Assembly: GCA_900554685.1 (NCBI GenBank)
Contig: USIG01000020.1
Location: 1-20,649, forward strand
Length of the DNA stretch: 20,649 nt
From: an uncultured Cryptobacterium sp.
GTDB lineage: Bacteria; Actinomycetota; Coriobacteriia; Coriobacteriales; Eggerthellaceae
Direction: 5' to 3'
Every line of letters starts with the position of its first letter. Positions within the stretch are counted from its first letter, which is position 1. The position numbers and the translations under genes are program-made. This document shows, in pieces, positions 1 through 6,900 of the stretch. The notes beneath the pieces were generated by a model that searched no databases, was not told the origin of the DNA, and was given only the letters and a program-made list of their open reading frames with translations.

Positions 1-104
1 AGAAGAGGTGTTTTCTTCTTTTCTTCAGGAGAAAGAATTCGAGGATCAAGATCGTTTTCTGGTAATGGATTTCCTGCGGCAGAATCCGTCGGTTCGTACG
101 ACAT
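1..104 (-). CDS. 5' end of an unidentified protein (runs off the window)
   Basis: The reverse strand opens with ATG at 104, preceded at 5 nt by AAGGGAG (110-116), a good ribosome site. The 34 visible codons read MSYEPTDSAAGNPLPENDLD and continue with a Lys-rich stretch (EEKKKTPL). This start is hydrophilic, Pro/Glu/Asp-rich and probably disordered, with no signal peptide or membrane segment in what is visible. Such acidic, then basic, N-termini are common on cytoplasmic tails of membrane proteins in actinobacteria, but nothing here allows a family call. The gene has its own upstream region, separated by a terminator from the dehydrogenase gene behind it. Confidence 0.7.
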   Translation of the reverse strand, partial: MSYEPTDSAAGNPLPENDLDPRILSPEEKKKTPL

Positions 105-156
105 ATTTGCTCCCTTAACAAATGGTTGTGTTGGAAGCATTCTTAATACCCCAACT

Positions 157-185
157 TATATACTGCGCACCATCATACCTGTTTA
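157..185 (-). promoter_or_regulatory. candidate promoter for the partial gene at the window start
   Basis: Reverse strand: a TAAACA -35-like hexamer (180-185), a 17-nt spacer, then TATATA (157-162), which also overlaps TATAAG. Transcription would start near 150, about 45 nt before the ATG at 104. The -35 matches the consensus at only four of six positions. The call rests on spacing and position. Confidence 0.35.
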
Positions 186-280
186 ATAAGGCATCCATCC
201 ACCTCTTATCCAGGAGAAAGAAAACCGTTAACAAGAGATAGTTTGCCTGAACAACACACAAAGAGAGATGCTGTCTGGTG

Positions 281-313
281 TGAAAGAAAAACGCGCTCCG
301 AAGAGCGCGTTTT
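281..313 (-). terminator. Rho-independent terminator of the dehydrogenase gene
   Basis: A perfect 11-bp stem (288-298 with 303-313) closes a 4-nt loop. Read on the reverse strand the loop is the very stable TTCG, and the stem is followed by TTTTTCTTTC. It lies about 135 nt after the stop of the dehydrogenase at 448. The forward strand also shows the same stem with a short T run. Confidence 0.85.
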
Positions 314-447
314 AAAGAGAAGAGATAGTTTGGTCTACAAAGAGATAGTTCAGGCAAAACACGAAAGAACAATACGTTAGGCAATACGTTAGATGAGCCC
401 GCCTGCAGAGTGCACATCCAAAACTCACCTCGCTTTTGCCCTGCTAA

Positions 448-1206
448 CTAGGCAAGAACAAAGCCACCATTCGGTGAAATTACCTGACCAGTCAGATAAG
501 GTGCCGTCAAGATATAGCCTAGTGCACCTGCAATATCAGAAGGATCGCCAATATAGCCCTGAGGAATAGTTGCCGCAAGCGCATTGAGCTCGTCCTGATT
601 AACTCCGCGAAGCATATCGGTCATGATCATACCTGGTGCAATCGCGTTTACGCGCACACCCTGAGCAGCATATTCAAGCGCAAGAGCTCGCGTATAACCG
701 ATAACGCCCGCCTTAGAAGCACAGTAATCTGCCTGGTTGATTACGCCTGTCAAACCTCCAACTGAACTGGTAGAAACAATGTTGCACTGATTCTCCTTAG
801 TATCAGAATGGTTGATCATATAAGGAAGAACCAAATGAGTCATATGCATGCCAGAAAGCAGGTTGATATTGATGACGTTTTCATACGCCGCCGGTTCAAT
901 ATCGATCCAATTGCAATTATTTGTAACACCTGCGTTGTTAATTAAAGCGTCAATCTTATCGCCAAAGTGCTCTACTGCCGCGTCGACTAAAGCCTTACAA
1001 CCTTCAAAAGAGCCAACATCAGCCTTAACAATCAACGTTTCCGTACCATACTTTTCCTTAAGCTCTTCAGCGATTTCATCACAGAACTTACGGGAAGAAT
1101 CACTGCGATAATTCAAAGCGATGTTGTAGCCCAATTCACCAAGCTTGCGAGACATTGCGGCACCAAGACCACGAGAACCACCGGTAATAATTGCTACCTT
1201 TGCCAT
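448..1206 (-). CDS. short-chain dehydrogenase/reductase, FabG-like 3-oxoacyl-ACP reductase family
   Basis: The 252-residue protein has the classical SDR layout: the NAD(P)-binding TGGSRGLG at residues 8-15, the NNAG motif at 90-93, and the catalytic triad Ser148, Tyr161, Lys165 (Tyr-x3-Lys in YCASK). The C-terminal region (ITMTD-like MIMTDM, then SPNGGFVLA) is typical of FabG-type NADPH ketoreductases that reduce 3-oxoacyl thioesters. The start at 1206 is chosen because AAGGAGAGG sits 6-7 nt upstream; the frame is open further upstream but those codons do not look like protein. It lies downstream of and on the same strand as the MocR regulator, with a 120-nt gap that contains motifs shared with the regulator's own upstream region. 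Whether the true substrate is an acyl-ACP or another carbonyl compound cannot be told; a lone FabG paralogue beside a PLP-type regulator may well not be the housekeeping enzyme. Confidence 0.88.
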   Translation of the reverse strand: MAKVAIITGGSRGLGAAMSRKLGELGYNIALNYRSDSSRKFCDEIAEELKEKYGTETLIVKADVGSFEGCKALVDAAVEHFGDKIDALINNAGVTNNCNWIDIEPAAYENVININLLSGMHMTHLVLPYMINHSDTKENQCNIVSTSSVGGLTGVINQADYCASKAGVIGYTRALALEYAAQGVRVNAIAPGMIMTDMLRGVNQDELNALAATIPQGYIGDPSDIAGALGYILTAPYLTGQVISPNGGFVLA

Positions 1207-1308
1207 AGGTATCCTCTCCTTAATCGCAATACGCACTGTTTGCTTTTCAAGTTGTTTTGCTTTTGTCGGCTCACATCCTACGTGAAGGCACCAAGGCATA
1301 AGTAGAAT

Positions 1309-1340
1309 CAATTCGAAACAATTATTTCAGGTCAGTTGAA
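1309..1340 (-). promoter_or_regulatory. putative MocR operator upstream of the dehydrogenase
   Basis: Two motifs here recur in the upstream region of the MocR gene: CAATTCGAA (1309-1317) and ATTTCAGGTCAGTTGAA (1324-1340, overlapping the MocR stop codon). The second matches 2802-2818 at 14 of 17 positions. The sharing is seen directly; the role as operator is inferred. Confidence 0.4.
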
Positions 1341-2730
1341 ATATCTTGAGCAAAAGTGATACAGCCGTCTTTACCTGATCGGGTTCAATGCTGGCAAAAT
1401 TTATAACGACGTAATGAGAAGATTGAACACTAGGATATATACAGTAATCAGACAACATTGCAATATGCATACCAAGCTTTTGTGCCTTTTGAGCTATCTC
1501 ATCATCGCTTAAGCGCGAATCCACTGACAACAAAAGATGCGTACCTACATTAATGTTGTGCACCTTACCTATCTTCATCAGATCAGAGCATTTAAGCGCT
1601 TCGACAACAGCTTTTCGCTGTTTGTTGTAATAACGACGCAAGCGATTTATATGGCGTTCAAAATATCCGCCAGAAATAAAACGAGCAAGAGCATCCTGTT
1701 CAAAACTGGATACCGTACAAGAATAAAAGCTGAGTTGACGGGTATAGAGTTCCATTAAGGCCTTTGGTAAAACCATATAAGAAATGCGCAGTGAGGGCAC
1801 AAGTGTCTTAGAAAAGGTATTGAGATAAATAACTTTCTGATTTACATCCTGAGTAAAAAGAGCAGGCTTTGCTCGTCCGCTGAAACGAAGCTCTGAGTCG
1901 TAGTCGTCCTCAATGATGTAGCGATGAGAGTCTTTGCTGGCCCACTCCAGCAACGCCCGACGTCGCTCATCTGACATTTCAATGCCCAAAGGAAAATGAT
2001 TAGCAGGAGAAACATGAACTACTTCAGCGGGGCTGTTATGAAGCTCCTCAACAAGAATTCCCTGTTCATCAACGGGAAGATACTCCCATAAGGTGCCCAT
2101 ATTACGAGAAATATCTGCAAGTTTTTTATATCCGGGATCCCCGATTGCAATCACTGAGCGTGACCCAAAAAGCTGCAATAGACGACTATAGAGGTATTCT
2201 GTTCCTGCCCCCACAACAATCTGATTAGGCGTGGTATAGATACCCTTAAACTCATAGAGATACTGAGCAATCGCCTCACGCAAGCTTGCAAGTCCGTTAA
2301 AGGGAACCGTTTCAAATAAAGCCTCATTTCCCTCCGATAAACTGCGACGCATGATACGCAACCAGGTGTCTCGAGGAAACAAATTCAAGCTGCATCTATT
2401 GGCTCTAAAGTCTATAGTAGGTACTTGCCAAGCATCATCTTCTTCATCGGTAGCAATAGCAAAAGGACTGATGTGCACCACTCCTTTAGGTGTAGGGCAC
2501 ACATAAAACCCGCTCCCCTTTCTTGCTTGCACGTATCCTTCACTCACAAGCAAATCATAGGCCTGTTCTACCGTTGATACGCTCAAAGAAAGATGCTCTG
2601 CCAACACACGTTTTGAAGGAAGCTTAGTTCCTGCAAGCAAAACGCCCCGTCTAATATCTTTGCGGATACAGCGATACAGGTATTCGTATTTTGAAAGGGA
2701 GCCTCGTTGCTCAATGTCATAGGTAATCAT
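1327..2730 (-). CDS. MocR/GabR-type transcription regulator (GntR winged helix fused to PLP aminotransferase fold)
   Basis: This is a 467-residue cytoplasmic regulator. Residues about 10-75 form a GntR winged helix-turn-helix (LPSKRVLAEHLSLSVSTVEQ, then the wing at KGSGFYV). Residues about 105-465 are a fold-type I aminotransferase domain: GAGTEYL near 174-180, EDDYD at 274-278, and the Schiff-base lysine candidate Lys308 in TFSKTLVPSLR. The length is standard for MocR proteins, which sense PLP, amino acids or amines and often control vitamin B6, GABA or amino-acid metabolism. The ATG at 2730 has no Shine-Dalgarno sequence before it, so the message may be leaderless or poorly translated. An AATT-GAAC/GTTC-AATT dyad lies only 10 nt upstream, as expected for autorepression. 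The nearest candidate target is the downstream dehydrogenase. The ligand is unknown. Confidence 0.92.
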   Translation of the reverse strand: MITYDIEQRGSLSKYEYLYRCIRKDIRRGVLLAGTKLPSKRVLAEHLSLSVSTVEQAYDLLVSEGYVQARKGSGFYVCPTPKGVVHISPFAIATDEEDDAWQVPTIDFRANRCSLNLFPRDTWLRIMRRSLSEGNEALFETVPFNGLASLREAIAQYLYEFKGIYTTPNQIVVGAGTEYLYSRLLQLFGSRSVIAIGDPGYKKLADISRNMGTLWEYLPVDEQGILVEELHNSPAEVVHVSPANHFPLGIEMSDERRRALLEWASKDSHRYIIEDDYDSELRFSGRAKPALFTQDVNQKVIYLNTFSKTLVPSLRISYMVLPKALMELYTRQLSFYSCTVSSFEQDALARFISGGYFERHINRLRRYYNKQRKAVVEALKCSDLMKIGKVHNINVGTHLLLSVDSRLSDDEIAQKAQKLGMHIAMLSDYCIYPSVQSSHYVVINFASIEPDQVKTAVSLLLKIFQLT

Positions 2731-2738
2731 GATGCGTA

Positions 2739-2818
2739 CAATTCGAACTGTTCAATTCTTAAGAAAACTTACATTTGAATTTTGCCCTATTCAAAATTAA
2801 ATTTTCAAGTCAGTTCAA
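2739..2818 (-). promoter_or_regulatory. putative MocR operator cluster upstream of the regulator
   Basis: A dyad at 2740-2757 (AATTcGAAC-T-GTTCAATT, with one unpaired C) lies 10 nt before the ATG. TTCAA occurs at 2751, 2790, 2804 and 2814, and its complement at 2774; the last two direct copies are 10 bp apart, one helical turn. CAATTCGAA (2739-2747) and TTTTCAAGTCAGTTCAA (2802-2818) both have counterparts at 1309-1340. MocR proteins usually bind direct repeats, so this cluster is a plausible autoregulatory site. Confidence 0.45.
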
Positions 2819-2891
2819 GATAATTGACCCTAAATTTTAGAGTTGACAGCCGCTTTTAAGACAGAATAACCGAAAACTAAGGGTTAAAGGT

Positions 2892-2929
2892 ATAAAAATA
2901 GGGCCCGACACCACTGAGGCGTCGAGCCC
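2892..2929 (-). terminator. Rho-independent terminator of nrdD
   Basis: On the reverse strand, GGGCTCGACGCC pairs with GGTGTCGGGCCC: 12 positions including two G-U wobbles, around the loop TCAGT, followed by TATTTTTATA. It lies 117 nt after the nrdD stop. Confidence 0.85.
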
Positions 2930-2952
2930 AAAGGATTTTATCTCTCTTTTAA

Positions 2953-2984
2953 GTTTATCTGCCTTGCTGTTTATCTGCCTTGCT
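2953..2984. repeat. 16-nt perfect tandem duplication after nrdD
   Basis: GTTTATCTGCCTTGCT occurs twice head to tail (2953-2968 and 2969-2984), followed by a decayed third start, GTTTGTTA. It lies between the nrdD stop and its terminator, so it would be transcribed in the 3' untranslated region. Confidence 0.85.
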
Positions 2985-3045
2985 GTTTGTTATATACCCT
3001 ATTGTTCGCTATCCGTCTTGCCGTTCGCCTTCCCCGTTTTTCTTC

Positions 3046-5610
3046 TTATGCCGTTGCCATCAAGCGAGAAACTTCCTTAAGAACCGCAGGAGCACCCGCA
3101 CACACCTCAACTTCACCTTCATCAGATACCTGAAGTAAGGTGGGAGCTTGCATCAAATTAAAGTGATTAATAAGTTCCTGATTTTCCTCAGCATAAAGCG
3201 TAGTGTATGCAATTCCAGCCTTATCCAACTGCGCCGCTGCAAAGTGGCAGTTAGGACAGGTATGCGTTGCAACCAAATAAAGGCCTGGTTTTAGCGTCTC
3301 TTGTTGCAGCGCTTCCTCACTCTCAAAAAGCGGAATTTCACGTTTTTCTGCTTTATCAGTAAAACCAGCTTTCATCTCATCAGAGGCAGATGATACCCGA
3401 TGAGAGACAGATTCCGCCTTGTTAAGAGCAGGGGATGTCTGACCAGAACCGCTCGCTGTGCGCTCTAACGGTATTGGCGAAGCAGCACGAGCAGTTTGTT
3501 CCACCGCGGAGACAAAGGCAGAACTGCTTTTAGCGAATTTCGATGCTTCAACGCTATACACCTTGCGGTCTTTGAATTCTTGTGTCTTGCCATCATTCCA
3601 ATTTTGAACAGGACGATAATAGCCGGTGATGCGACTGTAGACTTCTGTCTTCTCATGGCAATAGGGGCATTCATACACTTCCCCGGCAATATAACCATGG
3701 TTTTTACAAACCGAATAGGTCGGAGAAATAGTGTAGTAGGGCAACTTGTAGTTTTCTGCAATCTTTCTTACCAGTGTTGCAGCTGCTTTCCAATCAGGCA
3801 GCTTCTCACCTAAAAACGCATGAAATACCGTACCTGAGGTATAGAGCGTTTGCAGATCATCCTGAACATCCAAAGCACTGAAGATATCCTCGGTATAGCC
3901 AACCGGCAAATGAGAACTGTTGGTGTAATAAGGCGTTCCGTTTTCGTTAGCCGTAATAATATCGGGGAAAACTTCCTTGTCGTGCTTAGCAAAGCGATAG
4001 GTGGTGGATTCTGCAGGGGTGGCCTCTAGGTTGTAGAGATCACCATATTGCTCTTGATAATCGCTTAAACGAGTACGCATATGATTGAGCACGTCTTTGG
4101 TAAACTGCTGAGCTTCAACCTGCGTAAGGTCTTTTCGCAACCACTTCGCATTCAAGCATGCTTCATTCATACCAACCAAACCAATGGTACTGAAATGATT
4201 ATCGAAGGTACCCAGATAACGCTTGGTATAAGGATAGAGACCAGCTTCCAAGAACTTGGTGATAACAGTGCGCTTTGTTTTAAGTGAGCGGGCGGCCAAA
4301 TCCATCAGATGATCAAGACGCGCATAAAAATCTGCTTCATCTTTTGCCTGATAGGCAATGCGAGGCATATTGATTGTTACCACGCCTACCGATCCTGTTG
4401 ATTCACCACTTCCGAAAAAGCCACCTGACTTTTTACGAAGCTCGCGCAAGTCCAAACGCAAGCGACAGCACATCGAGCGAACATCAGAGGGCTCCATATC
4501 GGAGTTAATGTAGTTGCTAAAGTAGGGCGTGCCGTATTTTGAGGTCATCTCAAACAGCAGCTTATTGTTTTCTGTTTCAGACCAATCGAAATCCTTCGTA
4601 ATGGAATAGGTGGGAATAGGATATTGGAAACCACGACCATTCGCATCGCCTTCGATCATGATTTCAATAAAAGCCTTGTTTACCATATCCATTTCATGTT
4701 GGCATTCACCATAGGTGTAGTCCTGCTCAACACCACCAACAATAGCAGGCTGATCTTTCAAGTCATCAGGACATACCCAATCGAGAGTGATATTGGAAAA
4801 AGGAGCCTGAGTACCCCAACGACTGGGCGTGTTTACACCAAATACAAATGATTCAATGCACTGCTTTACTTCTTTGTAGGTTAGCTTATCGCTGCGAACA
4901 AACGGTGCCAGATAAGTATCGAAACTTGAAAAAGCCTGAGCACCTGCCCATTCATTTTGCATAATGCCCAAGAAGTTCACCATCTGGTTACACAGACTAG
5001 AAAGATGACTTGCCGGCTTTGAGGTAACCTTTCCCGGAATGCCGCCAAGGCCTTCTTGGATAAGCTGCTTTAGAGACCATCCTGCACAATAGCCAGTAAG
5101 CATCGATAGATCGTGTATATGAATTTCTGCGTTGCGATGAGCATCCGCAATTTCACGATCATATATTTCAGAAAGCCAATAATTTGCCGTAATAGCGCCC
5201 GAATTTGACAGGATAAGTCCACCAACCGAATAGGTAACCGTGGAATTTTCCTTAACACGCCAGTCTTCTACCTTAAGGTAGCTATCAACCAGCGCTTTGT
5301 AGTCTAAAAGCGTTGCCTTTGCATTACGAACATTTTCACGTTGTTTGCGATAAAGAATATATGCCTTTGCCACATCAGCATAGCCTGCAGTGGAAAGAAC
5401 CTCTTCAACGCTATCCTGAATATCTTCAACGCTAATGATGTCGTCTTTAACCTTGGGCTCAAAATGCGCTGTTACGTTAAGTCCCAACAAATCGATCGTA
5501 GAAGGATGATATTGCTTTTCAAGAGCATCGAAAGCCTTTGATATAGCAGCGGTAATTTTTGTGACATCAAATTCGGCGATTTTACCATCGCGCTTTTGGA
5601 CCTGATACAT
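3046..5610 (-). CDS. nrdD: anaerobic ribonucleoside-triphosphate reductase (class III) with fused C-terminal redoxin domain
   Basis: The 854-residue glycyl-radical enzyme makes deoxyribonucleotides without oxygen. Domains in order: an ATP-cone regulatory domain at residues 1-95 (QKRDGKIAEFDVTKI); the catalytic barrel at about 120-680 with GYCAGW (Cys175), adjacent Cys381-Cys382 in SMCCRLRLDL where the thiyl cysteine is expected, and GSVGVVTINMPRIA; a zinc site Cys635-x2-His638 / Cys648-x2-Cys651; and the glycyl-radical loop RITGYYRPVQNWNDGK with Gly663. Family members usually end soon after this loop, near 700-750 residues. Here a Ser/Ala-rich linker (about 685-755) leads to a thioredoxin/glutaredoxin-like domain (about 758-850) with CPNC at 785-788 and a cis-Pro-like QAPTLL. 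The start is fixed by GAGGAGAG upstream of ATG 5610. nrdG lies divergently across paired NrdR boxes. Confidence 0.95.
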   Translation of the reverse strand: MYQVQKRDGKIAEFDVTKITAAISKAFDALEKQYHPSTIDLLGLNVTAHFEPKVKDDIISVEDIQDSVEEVLSTAGYADVAKAYILYRKQRENVRNAKATLLDYKALVDSYLKVEDWRVKENSTVTYSVGGLILSNSGAITANYWLSEIYDREIADAHRNAEIHIHDLSMLTGYCAGWSLKQLIQEGLGGIPGKVTSKPASHLSSLCNQMVNFLGIMQNEWAGAQAFSSFDTYLAPFVRSDKLTYKEVKQCIESFVFGVNTPSRWGTQAPFSNITLDWVCPDDLKDQPAIVGGVEQDYTYGECQHEMDMVNKAFIEIMIEGDANGRGFQYPIPTYSITKDFDWSETENNKLLFEMTSKYGTPYFSNYINSDMEPSDVRSMCCRLRLDLRELRKKSGGFFGSGESTGSVGVVTINMPRIAYQAKDEADFYARLDHLMDLAARSLKTKRTVITKFLEAGLYPYTKRYLGTFDNHFSTIGLVGMNEACLNAKWLRKDLTQVEAQQFTKDVLNHMRTRLSDYQEQYGDLYNLEATPAESTTYRFAKHDKEVFPDIITANENGTPYYTNSSHLPVGYTEDIFSALDVQDDLQTLYTSGTVFHAFLGEKLPDWKAAATLVRKIAENYKLPYYTISPTYSVCKNHGYIAGEVYECPYCHEKTEVYSRITGYYRPVQNWNDGKTQEFKDRKVYSVEASKFAKSSSAFVSAVEQTARAASPIPLERTASGSGQTSPALNKAESVSHRVSSASDEMKAGFTDKAEKREIPLFESEEALQQETLKPGLYLVATHTCPNCHFAAAQLDKAGIAYTTLYAEENQELINHFNLMQAPTLLQVSDEGEVEVCAGAPAVLKEVSRLMATA

Positions 5611-5801
5611 ACTGCTCTCCTCAACTGAAATTTTCGTTAGAACAAAAGTGCTTACGTAAACAAATCATTGGATAGCACAAGAAAAATCCTTCTAGGTAAA
5701 ACAGCTCCCTTCGCAAGAAAGCCCTGAGATATCGAGAGGCAATACTTTCCTTGTGTGCTTATTAACCATACGCGCTAAGCTCATAGCCAGCAATACACAA
5801 A

Positions 5802-5831
5802 TTGCAATATATAGGTATTCGGCTGTATATA
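5802..5831 (+). promoter_or_regulatory. candidate nrdG promoter overlapped by the NrdR boxes
   Basis: TTGCAA (5802-5807), an 18-nt spacer and TATATA (5826-5831). NrdR box A covers the -35 and box B covers the start point near 5838. TTGCAA is its own complement, so on the reverse strand the same hexamer followed after 16 nt by TATGAG could serve nrdD. The hexamers are imperfect; the overlap with the operator supports the call. Confidence 0.5.
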
Positions 5832-5848
5832 ACCACAATATATTGTGT
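5802..5848. promoter_or_regulatory. tandem NrdR boxes in the nrdD-nrdG intergenic region
   Basis: Box B (5833-5848) contains the 14-nt perfect palindrome CACAATATATTGTG. Box A (5802-5817) shares the core CAATATATAG. Their equivalent positions are exactly 31 bp apart, three helical turns, which is the classical spacing for NrdR, the ATP/dATP-sensing repressor of ribonucleotide reductase genes. NrdR itself is not in this window. Confidence 0.9.
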
Positions 5849-5972
5849 GTTACTTTTCGTTGAGCTCGTATCACTCACAAAGAAATCGCCTCACCGATAA
5901 GCTTTAGTGCTTTACCTTTATTGCACCTTTTACCAACACCACCAAGCACAAAACTGTGCTACGATGCGCGCC

Positions 5973-6806
5973 ATGAAGATTGCAGGTCTACAGAAACTAA
6001 CGCTATTGGACTACCCCGGTAAAACTGCGGCTAGTATCTTTACTCTTGGATGCAACTTTCGCTGTCCGTTTTGTCATAACGCAGATTTAGTGGTACCACT
6101 CGCCCCTGATCTAAAACCATTTTTTCTTTCAGAAGAAGAATTCTTTTCCTTTCTGCAAAAACGAAAAGGGCTTTTAGATGGCATTTGCATCACGGGAGGA
6201 GAACCAACCCTCCAAAACGATCTTGGATCATTTTGTAAAAAGATCAAAGACCAAGGCTTTCTCGTAAAGCTTGACACCAACGGCTCACATCCCGACATCC
6301 TTAACAACCTGATATCGCTAGATCTTGTTGACTATGTAGCAATGGATATCAAAAACAGTCCCGATCGTTATGCTCAAACAGTTGGGCTGGACGCGCCGCT
6401 GACACACACACCTCCGACGGGCACGCCTCTGACGGACACGCTTTCGGTAGGCACGCCTCTAACGAGCGCATCTTCGCAAACCCTTTTGCTTCCTCGTCTC
6501 GAAAAAAGCATGCGCCTTTTACTACAGAGTAGTATTCCCTTCGAGTTCCGGACAACCGTTCTTACCCAATTACACACCCCAGCCACCCTTATTGACACCG
6601 CTCAATGGATAGCATCACTTGCTAAGGAGGAATCGTATCCTTTTGATTACGTATGTTGGTTTATCCAGCAATTCGTCGATTCCGACACCGTCCTTGCGGG
6701 CAAAGGGATCTTCTCTGCATGGGACGAAAACGATTTGTACGAGATACTTCCCTCGCTTCAAGCCATTCTTCCTCGTACTGCCCTTCGCGGCGTATCGCGC
6801 ACATAG
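5973..6806 (+). CDS. nrdG: anaerobic ribonucleotide reductase activating protein (radical SAM)
   Basis: The 277-residue protein uses a [4Fe-4S] cluster and S-adenosylmethionine to install the glycyl radical on NrdD. The cluster motif is Cys27-x3-Cys31-x2-Cys34 in GCNFRCPFCHN, followed by the SAM-binding GGEPTLQ and, later, LVDYVAMDIKNS. The MKIAGLQKLTLLDYPGK start is typical of the longer NrdG2-type activases. Residues 142-171 are an unusual insert of three 10-residue repeats (PLTHTPPTGT, PLTDTLSVGT, then the diverged PLTSASSQTL), encoded by a 30-nt tandem repeat. The start at 5973 is chosen from family alignment. A second ATG at 5964 (MRAMKI) is equally possible, because neither has a Shine-Dalgarno sequence. 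It is divergent from nrdD rather than downstream of it, the commoner order. Confidence 0.93.
   Translation: MKIAGLQKLTLLDYPGKTAASIFTLGCNFRCPFCHNADLVVPLAPDLKPFFLSEEEFFSFLQKRKGLLDGICITGGEPTLQNDLGSFCKKIKDQGFLVKLDTNGSHPDILNNLISLDLVDYVAMDIKNSPDRYAQTVGLDAPLTHTPPTGTPLTDTLSVGTPLTSASSQTLLLPRLEKSMRLLLQSSIPFEFRTTVLTQLHTPATLIDTAQWIASLAKEESYPFDYVCWFIQQFVDSDTVLAGKGIFSAWDENDLYEILPSLQAILPRTALRGVSRT
6396..6485 (+). repeat. 30-nt in-frame tandem repeat inside nrdG
   Basis: Three units of 30 nt (6396-6425, 6426-6455, 6456-6485) encode ten residues each, with the PLT start and GT end conserved in units 1 and 2; unit 3 has diverged after its first five codons. The period is a multiple of three, so copy-number changes would keep the frame. 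Confidence 0.8.
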
Positions 6807-6900
6807 AGGTACCTAAAGTAAACTTCCTGAAACAGTGGCGACAAACTTTCAAAACGACTAGACTGGTCAACTGATCCCCCAGTAAAGGAAGAGATTATCT

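Larger units (their letters stand above)
105..447. other. 343-nt intergenic region with a terminator and nested short repeats
   Basis: No credible gene is present. A 100-residue open frame on the reverse strand (115-417) has no ribosome site, runs through the terminator hairpin and has a composition unlike a protein. The region holds the terminator at 288-313, three copies of AGAGATAGTT (234-243, 321-330, 341-350), and an 11-nt inverted repeat TTTGCCTGAAC (242-252) / GTTCAGGCAAA (348-358) that brackets the terminator. Confidence 0.6.
2731..3045. other. 315-nt intergenic region between the MocR gene and nrdD
   Basis: It contains the MocR operator cluster, the nrdD terminator (2892-2929) and a 16-nt tandem duplication (2953-2984). 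I see no gene in it. Confidence 0.6.
5611..5972. other. 362-nt divergent control region between nrdD and nrdG
   Basis: It holds the nrdD ribosome site (GAGGAGAG just upstream of 5610) and the paired NrdR boxes with overlapping promoter elements. nrdD would have a leader of roughly 150 nt in which I see no clear structure. A 60-residue reverse-strand open frame (5692-5874) covers the operators and is not credible. Confidence 0.6.

Noticed and set aside
115..417. 100-residue reverse-strand open frame after the dehydrogenase gene
   Set aside because: No ribosome site; it runs through a strong terminator hairpin and repeats, and its composition is not protein-like.
448..1311. Longer dehydrogenase starting at 1311
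   Set aside because: The extra 35 codons are unlike SDR N-termini, while ATG 1206 has a strong ribosome site and begins the Rossmann fold.
5692..5874. 60-residue reverse-strand frame between nrdD and nrdG
   Set aside because: It covers the NrdR boxes and promoter elements and lacks a ribosome site.
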